DNA of 9,928 nt from JBGOTP01 sp041476545 (GCA_041476545.1 JBGOTP010000183.1:1-9928); one strand, 5' to 3'. Positions 1 through 6,951 are shown, counted from the first letter of the stretch. A program made the numbers and translations. The notes: generated by a model from the sequence alone, not told the origin.

Positions 1-530
1 AGGATCCGCAGGGGAGCGTCACCGCCGTCGATGTCAAGACGATGAAGGCGGTCGGTCACTATCCGTTCGGCGACAACGGCGGCGGTTGTAACGGGCTCGC
101 CCTGGACAACAAAAACCACGTGCTCTTCGCTGCGTGCGCACGATCGGGAAACCCGGCCGCGGATCCGCCGCAACCGAACATGGTGATTCTGCGCGCCGAC
201 GACGGACAGATCCTGACGACCCTGCCGCTGGCCGGCGGTTCAGACGGCGCCGCGTTCAACCCGGCAACAATGGAAGCCTACAGCACGCACGGCAACGGCA
301 CGCTGACCGTCGTCAAGGAGACGAGCCCGACGACGTTCGAGGTCGAGCAGAACCTGCAGACGATCAATTTCGCGCGGACGATCGCGTTCGACAGCAAGAC
401 GAACCACATCTTCGTGATGGCCGAAGAGCGTGGAGCGGCGCCACCGCCGCCACCTGGCGGAGGTCGCGCGGGTCGCGGTGCCGCGATACCGGGCACGTTT
501 ACGATCCTCATGATCGGGAAGCAGAAGTAG
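1..530 (+). CDS. YncE-like beta-propeller protein, C-terminal part (5' end outside window)
   Basis: The reading frame is open from the left edge (first full codon at position 3) and ends at TAG 528-530, leaving about 175 residues. The visible sequence shows blade-like repeats: a DVKTMKAV strand followed by LALDNKNHVLFAACA, then AFNPATMEAYSTHGNGTLTVV and IAFDSKTNHIFVMAEE. These alternate 'value in the table' and 'what the viewer sees' strands typical of YVTN/YncE or SMP-30-type seven-bladed propellers. Before the last strand (GTFTILMIGK) there is a Pro/Gly/Arg-rich insertion with a run of five prolines. Such proteins are usually exported and bind ligands or act as scaffolds; the substrate cannot be inferred here. 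The ATG at 42 lies inside the propeller and is not the true start. No start, signal peptide or promoter is visible. The family call is fairly secure and the function is not. Confidence 0.8.
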   Translation, partial: DPQGSVTAVDVKTMKAVGHYPFGDNGGGCNGLALDNKNHVLFAACARSGNPAADPPQPNMVILRADDGQILTTLPLAGGSDGAAFNPATMEAYSTHGNGTLTVVKETSPTTFEVEQNLQTINFARTIAFDSKTNHIFVMAEERGAAPPPPPGGGRAGRGAAIPGTFTILMIGKQK

Positions 531-585
531 AAGAGACACGGCGGACTGGCCGCGGCCGTCAAGCAGCCGACGACCAGCCCGTCGT
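531..585. other. Convergent intergenic spacer
   Basis: This 55-base gap lies between the stop codons of the propeller gene (+) and the ABC ATPase gene (-). It contains a GC-only 10-base palindrome, GGCCGCGGCC, at 548-557. There is no T-run on either side, so I do not call it a terminator. Nothing else is seen. Confidence 0.5.
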
Positions 586-1353
586 TCACGATCCTGTTGC
601 CTGGAAAGCGGGCGTCGCGCCCGAGACGAGCAGCTGCACCAGCCGCTCTTCGAAGGTGTCCAGATCCGCGCCAAGGTCGCGCGCCGGACCGGTGTACACG
701 AGCCGGCCGCGCGTGATCACGCTGATCTCGCTGCACAGCGTGCGGATCTCCTGCGTGTCATGACTGCTGAGGAACGTCGTCACCTGCTCGCGCGCGGCGA
801 GGTCCTGCAGCAGCCGCCACATCTCCCGCTTCGCCGGCAGGTCGAGCCCGCGCGTGGGCTCGTCGAGGAACAGCACCTTCGGCCCGCCCATGAGCGCGCG
901 TCCGATCTCCACGCGACGTTTCATCCCAGTGCTGTACGAGCCAATCAGCTTGCCTCTGAACCGCGCGTCGAGCCCCACGGCGTCCAGGATCCGCTCGACC
1001 TCCTCGGACGGCTTCGGCATCCGCCGGATCCTCGCGGAGTACCCGAGATACTCGCGCGCGGTCCACGCCGACTGGCTTTCGCTGGTCTCATCGCTGACCA
1101 GTCCGATGAGCCGGCGAACGGCGAGCGGCTCCTTCGTCACGTCGTGTCCCCACAGCCTCGCGGTGCCGCCGCTCGGCGGCAGCAGCGTGGTCAGCATCCG
1201 GATGGTAGTCGTCTTGCCGGCGCCGTTCAGTCCGAGGAATCCGTACAGATGGCCTTTCGGAATCCGAAGCGTCACGCCGTCAACGGCCACGAACGCACCG
1301 AAGCGGCGCGTGAGGCCGTCGGTTTCAATCGCGTACCCGTTGGTGCCGCTCAT
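586..1353 (-). CDS. ABC transporter ATP-binding protein (ABC-2 export type)
   Basis: This 255-residue cytoplasmic ATPase would power the membrane subunit encoded just upstream on the same strand. Visible motifs in order are the Walker A GLNGAGKTT (41-49), an ABC signature STGMK (141-145, in place of LSGGQ), Walker B VLFLDEP (160-166), the D-loop GLD (169-171) and the H-loop SSHD (His198). The signature form and single short domain fit ABC-2-type drug, lipid or polysaccharide exporters (CcmA/NatA-like). The usual Q-loop glutamine is not obvious; the segment reads GLVSDE at 84-89. The start is ATG 1353, because GGAGG (plus positions 1362-1366) lies 8 bases upstream. The alternative ATG at 1368 falls inside that ribosome-binding site, and the frame is open further up only by overlap with the permease. 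The ATG overlaps the permease stop codon as ATGA, so the two are very likely translationally coupled. The substrate is unknown. Confidence 0.93.
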   Translation of the reverse strand: MSGTNGYAIETDGLTRRFGAFVAVDGVTLRIPKGHLYGFLGLNGAGKTTTIRMLTTLLPPSGGTARLWGHDVTKEPLAVRRLIGLVSDETSESQSAWTAREYLGYSARIRRMPKPSEEVERILDAVGLDARFRGKLIGSYSTGMKRRVEIGRALMGGPKVLFLDEPTRGLDLPAKREMWRLLQDLAAREQVTTFLSSHDTQEIRTLCSEISVITRGRLVYTGPARDLGADLDTFEERLVQLLVSGATPAFQATGS

Positions 1354-2399
1354 CGCGTGCGCCTCCATCGCACGATGGCCGCGCCGAAGCAGAACATCGG
1401 AAGGATCGCGCCGCCGGCCGCCATCTCGTACATGCCAGCCGGCACCTGCGCGTTCACAGCGGCGCGAGCCGCCACGGTTCGAGGCGCTGTCTCGCCAGCC
1501 GGGGTATACGTCGCCGTCACATTCAACGGGTAGCGATCGCCGCCGATGTCCCACGGGCTGGTGGGATGAACCGTCACAGGCACGCGGGCGATCCAGCCGG
1601 TCTTGACATGGTGTCCGTCCGGCGCGAGCGGCCCGACGTCGTTGTCGTAGGTGTGTTCCTCGAGGGGCGGCGTCTTCGACGCCAGCGCAGCCGGATCGAC
1701 GACGACGGTGAGGCCGGACTGTCCGTCGAGACGGAGCGAGAAGTCCGTCACGGCGCGACTGGTTTCAACCGGCAGCAGGATCAGCAGGTCCTGCCTGGTG
1801 TCCTGGTCGGTCCCGATCGGCGTCGCGTCACGATTCAGGATCGTGCCGCAGCAGCGCACCGGCATCGGCGCGCCGGGATCGGTAAGCGCGAAGCTTCCGT
1901 TGCCGCGCGCAAACATGGCGGGAATCGCCGGCGCGGTCGTGCGCGGCGGCGCGGCCACCTCGTAGTTGCGATCGGCAAACAGCACGGGAATCACGCACAG
2001 CGCGCCGATGGCGACGGTCAGCGCCCACGCCTGGCGTCGCGTCGTTTCCCACGTCTCGACGCCCTGCAGCCGCAGGAACGTCCACGCGGCCACGACGAAC
2101 GCGCCCGCGATCATCAAGACGATGGTGATCCAGGTGAGGGAGGCGGTGGCGGGGATGGTGCCGGTGACGAGCGTGAATCCAAGCGCGTTTTTCAGGAGCA
2201 CCGGCGGACTCAGCAGCGCCAACGCGCCGATGTGCGTCGCGCCGTTGCCGCGCGCCACCATCAATTCCTGCAGCGGCACGAGCGCGGCATACGCGAGCAG
2301 CACGCCCATGCCCGTCGCGGCGGGCGCGGCGATGCTGCGCCCGATGAAGAGGACGCCGACCAGCGTGCCAATCATGGGGCCCGACTGTAGTGCCCTCAC
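1350..2399 (-). CDS. ABC-2-type transporter membrane subunit, probably N-terminally incomplete
   Basis: This predicted membrane protein is the likely partner of the ATPase downstream. From GTG 2399 it has 349 residues; an in-frame ATG lies at 2375 (residue 9). Hydrophobic segments lie at about 10-25, 28-48, 57-78, 87-110 and 123-141. A polar, probably extracytoplasmic domain of about 175 residues follows (145-320). The protein ends with one more membrane helix (323-343) and a basic tail, RWRRTR. The TM-rich part fits the second half of ABC-2 permeases; I do not recognise the large soluble domain. Neither candidate start has a clear Shine-Dalgarno sequence. The frame stays open upstream to a TGA at plus 2538-2540, and the part near the start (EDESIYRLFIV) looks protein-like. 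The canonical first half of an ABC-2 permease is absent, and the next gene begins only about 200 bases away. The protein may be truncated or belong to a compact family. The role is assigned mostly from the ATGA overlap with the ATPase. Confidence 0.7.
   Translation of the reverse strand: MRALQSGPMIGTLVGVLFIGRSIAAPAATGMGVLLAYAALVPLQELMVARGNGATHIGALALLSPPVLLKNALGFTLVTGTIPATASLTWITIVLMIAGAFVVAAWTFLRLQGVETWETTRRQAWALTVAIGALCVIPVLFADRNYEVAAPPRTTAPAIPAMFARGNGSFALTDPGAPMPVRCCGTILNRDATPIGTDQDTRQDLLILLPVETSRAVTDFSLRLDGQSGLTVVVDPAALASKTPPLEEHTYDNDVGPLAPDGHHVKTGWIARVPVTVHPTSPWDIGGDRYPLNVTATYTPAGETAPRTVAARAAVNAQVPAGMYEMAAGGAILPMFCFGAAIVRWRRTR
1362..1366 (-). promoter_or_regulatory. Ribosome binding site of the ABC ATPase
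   Basis: On the minus strand this reads GGAGG, 8 bases before ATG 1353, inside the last codons of the permease gene. It decides the start at 1353 over the longer open frame. Confidence 0.65.
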
Positions 2400-2605
2400 G
2401 ATGAACAGGCGATAAATCGATTCATCCTCGACGGCGATCGCGCGTCGTGGGGCGCGAGATGACGCGAAATTGATCGCTGATGATGAGGAATGCGAGGAAG
2501 CGACTAGCGGAGGGCGACGTGAGTGATCCGAGAAAGCTCAGGGCACTCGGTCTCGTCAGGACCAGCGCAATCTGTGTAGGACAGAGGACTGTACGGGCCG
2601 TGCCC
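2400..2605. other. Intergenic region upstream of the ABC permease
   Basis: These 206 bases separate the permease start from the 3' end of the next minus-strand gene. The permease frame remains open through most of it (to the stop at 2538-2540) without an ATG. A short minus-strand reading (ATG at plus 2425, nine codons, MNRFIACSS) ends in a TGA that overlaps the permease GTG at 2399. I see no clear terminator or promoter and no RNA gene. Confidence 0.4.
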
Positions 2606-4018
2606 TCAGCGACGATACGTGCGGCTGGCGGCGCTGAACTGTGTGAAGGTCGCGGGATTGGTGGCCCCGGGGACGGGCTCGATGGTCAGCGTTTCGTCGC
2701 TATTCACCTGCACCCCGACGATGCCCACGGCGCTTGTCGGGAAGACGTCGTACCCGATCGGCTGCGGCGCATTGTTCACCGAGGCAGGCATCGTCCAGTT
2801 CATCAGCCTGTAGACGACGACGCCGGACGCCGGTGTGAGCTGCGACGGGTCCGGCTGGCCGGCGGCGATGTCGATCATCAACTGCACCGGATCGCCGCGC
2901 TCGTCACGCCACCACCCGATGGAAAACATCCACCGGCCCGGCTGCACCCAGTGGGGCACGAGGGAGAGATGGCTCCAGGCAGGGTAGGTCTTGCCTTCGA
3001 CGGGCCCTCCCGCCAGCGTTCGGGTCGCGTAGCGGAAGTCATCGACGCTCCTGCCTGAGTAGCCGAGCGTCGAGCTGTGAAACCAGTTTCCCGCCGCCGT
3101 TCCGGCGACGTCCAGGTCGATCCGGCCCCAGCGCGGCGCGACCGCGCGCTGCATGTGCGATTCGTAGAGCGCCGCCAGGTCGGGCGAGAAGTAGGGCCAC
3201 GGATCAACCGTGTACGGTTTCGACGCCTCGCCCTCGGCGTACGAGAACGGCGACACGAATCCGGACAGCCAGCTCGCGCCGTCGTTCACGGAGAAGTCGA
3301 CCGGGTTGTCCCGTTCGGATCCGAATTCCTCTCCCGCCAGCAGCCGGATGTGAGGGGTGAGCGATCCGCGCGCCATGAGGTCGTCCTGCAGGTACGCGAG
3401 CGCGCCGCTCAACCGGTTGACGACCATGAAGATGGTGTAGGTCTCGCAGCCGTGCGCGAGCACGATACGAATCGACGTGGGCGAGCCCAGCAGCGAGACC
3501 TCGATCACCTCGCCGTCGGCAGGCGCGAAAATGGGCACATAGTCGGCGTCGGTGCGGGTCGAGGGCGGCGTGACCAGGGGCCTGACCCCGATGTAGCCGT
3601 GATCGATCGGCGTGACGTGGTCACCCACCATCCCGCCTTGAGGAACGATCACCAGCAGATCCTCCGGCAGGATCATCGGGTTCGTGAACGTGACGCGGCC
3701 GGTCAGCGGACACACGGGTGGGTTGGTGGCGCGCATCACCTCGCCGAGGCGAGGGTACCAGGCAGGCCGCTCGGTGTAGCCTCCGTCCGGCGCCGGTGGA
3801 ATATCTTCAGGCAGCGCGTACCGGAGCGTTCCCGCATCGCAGACGAGCAGGAAGCCTCGGAGGGAAAACTGCCCCGCTGCGCACGGCGCGCCAAACTCGA
3901 TCTGCGGCGAGTTCTGCGCGTCGGCCGTTCCAGGCAACATCGGGAGCAGTCCCACCACGAGGCAGAGGAGCCGCCGCATGAGGTGGCGCGCGAAGAATGA
4001 ATCTGAAGGCAGCGGCAT
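2606..4018 (-). CDS. Secreted protein with M23-like (lysostaphin-fold-like) segment
   Basis: The frame codes for 470 residues from ATG 4018. An internal ATG at 3979 (residue 14) gives a cleaner signal peptide (MRRLLCLVVGLLPMLPG, cleavage after ADA near residue 34), and I consider it the more likely start. Neither has a clear Shine-Dalgarno sequence. Residues about 105-205 contain HVTPIDHGYI (His134, His140), then FAPADGEVIEV, then IRIVLAHGC (His189). This recalls the beta-strand order of M23/LytM-type domains, in which a 'PADGxV' strand precedes the H-containing strand. The usual M23 catalytic HxH is not evident, so the domain may bind rather than cleave. The C-terminal half includes GRIDLDVAGTAAGNWF (about 315-330), which resembles secreted proteins of unknown function carrying the same M23-like module. 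It is probably periplasmic or extracellular. The domain call is moderate and the activity unknown. It is transcribed away from the dehydrogenase gene at 4136. Confidence 0.7.
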   Translation of the reverse strand: MPLPSDSFFARHLMRRLLCLVVGLLPMLPGTADAQNSPQIEFGAPCAAGQFSLRGFLLVCDAGTLRYALPEDIPPAPDGGYTERPAWYPRLGEVMRATNPPVCPLTGRVTFTNPMILPEDLLVIVPQGGMVGDHVTPIDHGYIGVRPLVTPPSTRTDADYVPIFAPADGEVIEVSLLGSPTSIRIVLAHGCETYTIFMVVNRLSGALAYLQDDLMARGSLTPHIRLLAGEEFGSERDNPVDFSVNDGASWLSGFVSPFSYAEGEASKPYTVDPWPYFSPDLAALYESHMQRAVAPRWGRIDLDVAGTAAGNWFHSSTLGYSGRSVDDFRYATRTLAGGPVEGKTYPAWSHLSLVPHWVQPGRWMFSIGWWRDERGDPVQLMIDIAAGQPDPSQLTPASGVVVYRLMNWTMPASVNNAPQPIGYDVFPTSAVGIVGVQVNSDETLTIEPVPGATNPATFTQFSAASRTYRR

Positions 4019-4057
4019 GTTGGGGCTTATTGAGGTTGTCGGCCCAGGGCTGCATGG

Positions 4058-4096
4058 GCGATAGGCGCAGGCGATAGGCGCAAAGCGATAGGCGCA
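4058..4096. repeat. Three near-tandem copies of the 12-mer GCGATAGGCGCA
   Basis: Identical 12-mers lie at 4058-4069, 4071-4082 and 4085-4096, separated by one base (g) and two bases (aa). The period is therefore 13-14 bases. They fill the spacer between two divergent genes, directly upstream of the putative promoter of the plus-strand dehydrogenase. They could be a binding-site cluster or a low-complexity dispersed repeat. Confidence 0.85.
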
Positions 4097-4100
4097 AGGC

Positions 4101-4129
4101 TTGACTCGCCGCCAGCGTCAATCTAGTCT
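4101..4129 (+). promoter_or_regulatory. Putative sigma70-like promoter of the dehydrogenase gene
   Basis: TTGACT at 4101-4106 matches five of six bases of the -35 consensus. A 17-base spacer separates it from TAGTCT at 4124-4129, which matches only three of six bases of the -10 consensus. Transcription would start at about 4136, which is the A of the ATG. The gene has no Shine-Dalgarno sequence, so a leaderless mRNA is possible. This is based on pattern alone. Confidence 0.4.
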
Positions 4130-4135
4130 CCGCCC

Positions 4136-5545
4136 ATGACCAGACATCTCACGTCCGCTCTGGCAGCCACACTGCTGGCGGCCACCTGCGCCGTCGCCCA
4201 GCAGATCGATCCGTTTCCGCAGCCGATCGCCGCGACCGACGGCGTCATCCGAGTCAACATCGCGGAGTTCGCGTCGATTCCGGACATGGCAAGCGAGCCG
4301 GCGCGCATGATGCTCCTGGTCAACGAGCCGGGCACGCGGCGCCTGTTCGTCAACGACATGCGCGGCCCGCTCTACACGGTCAGCTACGACGGCAAGACGG
4401 TCACCAAATACATCGACATCAACGCGCCCGACTGGGGCGTCAGCGTCCAGTCGCAGGGACGCGAGCGCGGCTTCCAGAGCTTCGCCCTTCACCCGCAGTT
4501 CAATCAGCCCGGCACGCGCGGCTACGGCAAGTTCTACACGTACACCGACTCGAGCAACATGCAGCCGAAGCCCGACTTTCTGCCAGACGGAGGCATGAAC
4601 ACGCACGACACGGTGCTGCTCGAGTGGACGGCGAAGACTCCTGGCGCGGCTACCTACGACGGCGGCCCGCCCCGGGAGCTGGTGCGCTTCCGGCAGCCCT
4701 TCGCGAACCACAACGGAGGGCTCGCGAGCTTCAATCCCCTGGCGATGCCCGGCAGCCCCGACTATGGTTTGCTGTACTTCACCCTCGCCGATGGCGGCAG
4801 CGGCGGCGATCCGTTCAACCACGCACAGAATCTCGCCACGCCGTTCGGCAAGATGCTCCGCATCGATCCACTCGGCGTGAACAGCGCGAACGGTAAGTAC
4901 GGCATCCCGGCGTCCAACCCCTTCGTCGCTGACAACAACCCGAAGACCCTTGGCGAGATTTACGCCTACGGCGTTCGCAACTCCCAGCGCTTCGGCTGGG
5001 ATCCGAAGAACGGCACGCTCTTCGTCGCCGAGATCGGCCAGAACATCGTCGAGGAGATCAGCATCGCGACGTCCGGCGCCAACCTGGGCTGGCACCTCTG
5101 GGAGGCGAGCTTCCGCTTCATCGACCGCACGCACATCGAGCTCGACGGACGGCGCGGCGATCCGAAGGTGACCTACCCGGTCGTCGAATTCGATCACCGC
5201 GATCCGCTCTTCGGCCCGCAGGTGGCGGTCACCGGTGTCGTCGTCTATCGCGGCACCGCGATCCCGCAGCTCTCGAATATGGTGCTCTTCGGCGACAACC
5301 CGAGCGGCGAGGTTTTCTACTTCAACGCCGACCGGCTGCCGATGGGCGGACAGGATGCGATCCGCCGCGTACTGTTCAACAGCGGCGGCTCGGCCAAGAC
5401 GCTCCTGCAGCTAATCAAGGAAAAGAACGAGACACAGAAAAAGGCGCCGGCTGGCCGCGCCGACCTCCGTTTCGGTACCGGGCCCGACAACCAGGTGTTC
5501 CTGTTGAACAAACAGGACGGCACGATCCGGCAGATCGTGCGTTAA
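4136..5545 (+). CDS. Secreted PQQ-dependent sugar (glucose/sorbosone-type) dehydrogenase-like protein
   Basis: This 469-residue protein has a signal peptide at 1-22 (cleavage near AVAQ|Q), so it acts in the periplasm or outside the cell. The body fits a GSDH-type six-bladed propeller, which oxidises sugars or other alcohols with PQQ as cofactor. Visible family motifs are RGFQSFALHPQF (111-122), NHNGG (191-195, with His192 at the position of the catalytic base), DGGSGGDP (219-226), GKMLRIDP (238-245), YGVRNSQRFGWDP (278-290), LFVAEIGQNIVEEI (295-308) and GANLGWHLWE (314-323). The length is normal for the family. The ATG at 4136 is chosen because the signal peptide begins there and the -10-like element lies immediately upstream. 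There is no Shine-Dalgarno sequence. The natural substrate cannot be told. No PQQ synthesis genes are in the window. It reads convergently toward the amidohydrolase gene. Confidence 0.9.
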   Translation: MTRHLTSALAATLLAATCAVAQQIDPFPQPIAATDGVIRVNIAEFASIPDMASEPARMMLLVNEPGTRRLFVNDMRGPLYTVSYDGKTVTKYIDINAPDWGVSVQSQGRERGFQSFALHPQFNQPGTRGYGKFYTYTDSSNMQPKPDFLPDGGMNTHDTVLLEWTAKTPGAATYDGGPPRELVRFRQPFANHNGGLASFNPLAMPGSPDYGLLYFTLADGGSGGDPFNHAQNLATPFGKMLRIDPLGVNSANGKYGIPASNPFVADNNPKTLGEIYAYGVRNSQRFGWDPKNGTLFVAEIGQNIVEEISIATSGANLGWHLWEASFRFIDRTHIELDGRRGDPKVTYPVVEFDHRDPLFGPQVAVTGVVVYRGTAIPQLSNMVLFGDNPSGEVFYFNADRLPMGGQDAIRRVLFNSGGSAKTLLQLIKEKNETQKKAPAGRADLRFGTGPDNQVFLLNKQDGTIRQIVR

Positions 5546-5556
5546 GTGCTAAGCAA

Positions 5557-5578
5557 AGGCGGACCTAGAGGTCCGCCT
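5557..5578. terminator. Hairpin between convergent genes, possible bidirectional terminator
   Basis: A perfect 9-bp stem (AGGCGGACC with GGTCCGCCT) encloses a TAGA loop. It lies 11 bases after the dehydrogenase stop and 33 bases from the amidohydrolase stop. On the minus strand it is followed by TTTGCTTAG, a weak T-run; on the plus strand no T-run follows. A terminator is likely by position, but the element may instead be a dispersed palindromic repeat. Confidence 0.55.
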
Positions 5579-5595
5579 CTACGGTCCGCCTCTAC
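5570..5595. repeat. Two tandem copies of GGTCCGCCTCTAC
   Basis: The 13-mer occurs at 5570-5582 and again at 5583-5595 without a gap. The first copy forms the right arm of the hairpin at 5557-5578, so the second copy offers an alternative pairing partner for the left arm. This looks like a partly duplicated palindromic intergenic element. Confidence 0.8.
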
Positions 5596-5611
5596 GACCC
5601 AAGCGAGAGAA

Positions 5612-6883
5612 TTAGCGCGTCTGTGTCACACGGAACGGCGCGCGGTCCACGGCCGCGCCGCGGAGATACACGGACGAGATCTTGCGCGTGTTCGTGATGT
5701 TGTCCAGTGGGTTCGCGTCGAGGACGAGGAAGTCCGCGCTCTTGCCCGCTTCCACCGTGCCCGCGTCGGTCATCCCCAGGAACGCGGCCCCGTTCCGCGT
5801 CGCCGCGACGAGCACCTGCATCGGCGTCATGCCCGCCTTCACCATGTCTTCCATCTCGACGTGGGGCGCGTACGGTGTGTTGCCGTCGGTGCCGACCACG
5901 ATGCGCACGCCCGCTGCGTTCATCTTCGCGAGATTCCGCGCCTGGATGCCCCAGAACGCCTGCGCATCCGGGCGGTTCGTGTTCGCCTCCTGAAGCTTCT
6001 GGAAATCGGCGGCGGGAATACTCTCACGCAGCCAGTTCAGATCCGCCACGACGCCGCGATCGGGCATGTTCGGATCGAGTACCAGATTCGGATGCTGCTT
6101 CACCATCGCCACGAACTCATCGTCGACGTCCTTGTCGCGCACGCCGTGCGCGAACGCGTCGACGCCGGCCCGAAGGACCCCCTTGTGGTCTTCGAGCGTG
6201 TAGATGTGAGCGATCACGCGGAGACCGTTCTTGTGCGCTTCGTCGATCACGGCGCCATAGAGCTCCGGTGAGAGCTTCTTGACCGTACCCAACCTGTCGT
6301 CGACCCAGATCTTGATGATGTCGACCTTCTTGGCGGCGTTGTCCTGCACGGCCTTCCGCGCTTCGGCCACGGTGGTGACCCAGATCGGGGCCATCGTGCG
6401 CCCGGGTTCCGGCGCCGTAATCCCGCGCCCGGCGGTGAAGAACCGTGCCGCGCCTGGAATGGTCTCGGCGCGCACTTGGAACGACACGTCAGTCGTGTCC
6501 TGGCCGAGGCTCTGGGCGGCGCTGACGCCGTAGTACGCGCGACGCTTCAGGTCGTCAATGAGCGCGTCGCGCGTCTGGCTCAGGTGGTTATGGGTGTCGA
6601 TGATCGTTGGCATCACGGTCTTGCCGGCAAGGCTCACGTGCGTGGCTCCGGCCGGCACGCGCACGTCGGCAGCCCTGCCGGCCTGAGTGAAGCGGGTGCC
6701 GTTCACGACGAACGCCGCGTTCTCGATCGGTGCGCGCCCGTCGCCCACGATGAGGCGTGCGCCTTCAAACACCGTCACGCCTGTTGCCGCCGGTGCCTGC
6801 CCGAGGGTCTGAACGGACCATGCCGAAACCACCGCGAGGACGAGGAGTCCGGCGAGAGCGAGGTGCCGCGATTGCGTCTTCAT
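5612..6883 (-). CDS. Exported metal-dependent amidohydrolase (imidazolonepropionase-like subgroup)
   Basis: This 423-residue amidohydrolase-superfamily protein has an N-terminal membrane/signal segment (residues 9-27). It is therefore exported or anchored facing the periplasm. The superfamily hydrolyses C-N bonds with one or two metal ions in a TIM barrel. The ligand set is complete: HNH (His98, His100), Lys191 in IIKIWVDD (carboxylated lysine position), His226 (VIAHIY), His246 (FAHG) and Asp333 (VGTDGN). The C-terminal strand TVEAGKSADFLVLDANPL (376-393) is the usual return of the small beta domain. This suggests a binuclear enzyme of the prolidase/peptide-hydrolysing or imidazolonepropionase-like type; the substrate is unknown. 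The start at ATG 6883 is decided by GGAGG (plus 6889-6893) 5 bases upstream. The longer frame to 6967 merely reads through an intergenic repeat. Confidence 0.92.
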   Translation of the reverse strand: MKTQSRHLALAGLLVLAVVSAWSVQTLGQAPAATGVTVFEGARLIVGDGRAPIENAAFVVNGTRFTQAGRAADVRVPAGATHVSLAGKTVMPTIIDTHNHLSQTRDALIDDLKRRAYYGVSAAQSLGQDTTDVSFQVRAETIPGAARFFTAGRGITAPEPGRTMAPIWVTTVAEARKAVQDNAAKKVDIIKIWVDDRLGTVKKLSPELYGAVIDEAHKNGLRVIAHIYTLEDHKGVLRAGVDAFAHGVRDKDVDDEFVAMVKQHPNLVLDPNMPDRGVVADLNWLRESIPAADFQKLQEANTNRPDAQAFWGIQARNLAKMNAAGVRIVVGTDGNTPYAPHVEMEDMVKAGMTPMQVLVAATRNGAAFLGMTDAGTVEAGKSADFLVLDANPLDNITNTRKISSVYLRGAAVDRAPFRVTQTR

Positions 6884-6888
6884 CGAAG

Positions 6889-6893
6889 CCTCC
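6889..6893 (-). promoter_or_regulatory. Ribosome binding site of the amidohydrolase
   Basis: On the minus strand this reads GGAGG (in context TGGAGG), 5 bases before ATG 6883. It fixes the start and removes 28 spurious residues encoded by the repeat region. Confidence 0.75.
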
Positions 6894-6923
6894 ACAATTG
6901 AAAAGGAAGACCGCACTTTAACA

Positions 6924-6951
6924 GGGATTGGGGATTCGGGATTGGGGATTC
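6924..6951. repeat. Two tandem copies of GGGATTGGGGATTC
   Basis: The 14-mer occurs at 6924-6937 and 6938-6951, followed by a G-run at 6952-6956. It sits in the spacer between the divergent amidohydrolase and PEP mutase-like genes. From memory, similar GGGATT/GGGGATTC strings are found dispersed between genes in several high-GC bacterial genomes, for example in Xanthomonadaceae. Spurious translation gives the Pro-rich 'IPNPESPIP' type strings. Confidence 0.85.

Noticed and set aside
548..557. GC palindrome GGCCGCGGCC as a terminator between convergent genes
   Set aside because: It is too short, has no loop and no T-run, and such palindromes are expected by chance at this GC content.
760..2390. 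Long plus-strand open frames (760-1533, 854-1606, 1566-2390) opposite the ABC genes
   Set aside because: They are Arg/Pro/Ser-rich antisense shadows of the ABC ATPase and permease, a common artefact of high-GC DNA, with no recognisable motifs.
4058..4096. Short CRISPR-like array
   Set aside because: The repeats are 12 bases with 1-2 base gaps, so there are no spacers; no cas-like genes are present.
4118..5197. A 359-codon minus-strand open frame opposite the dehydrogenase
   Set aside because: The opposite strand carries an intact GSDH-type protein with all its motifs; this frame has a Val/Arg/Ala-biased composition typical of a shadow.
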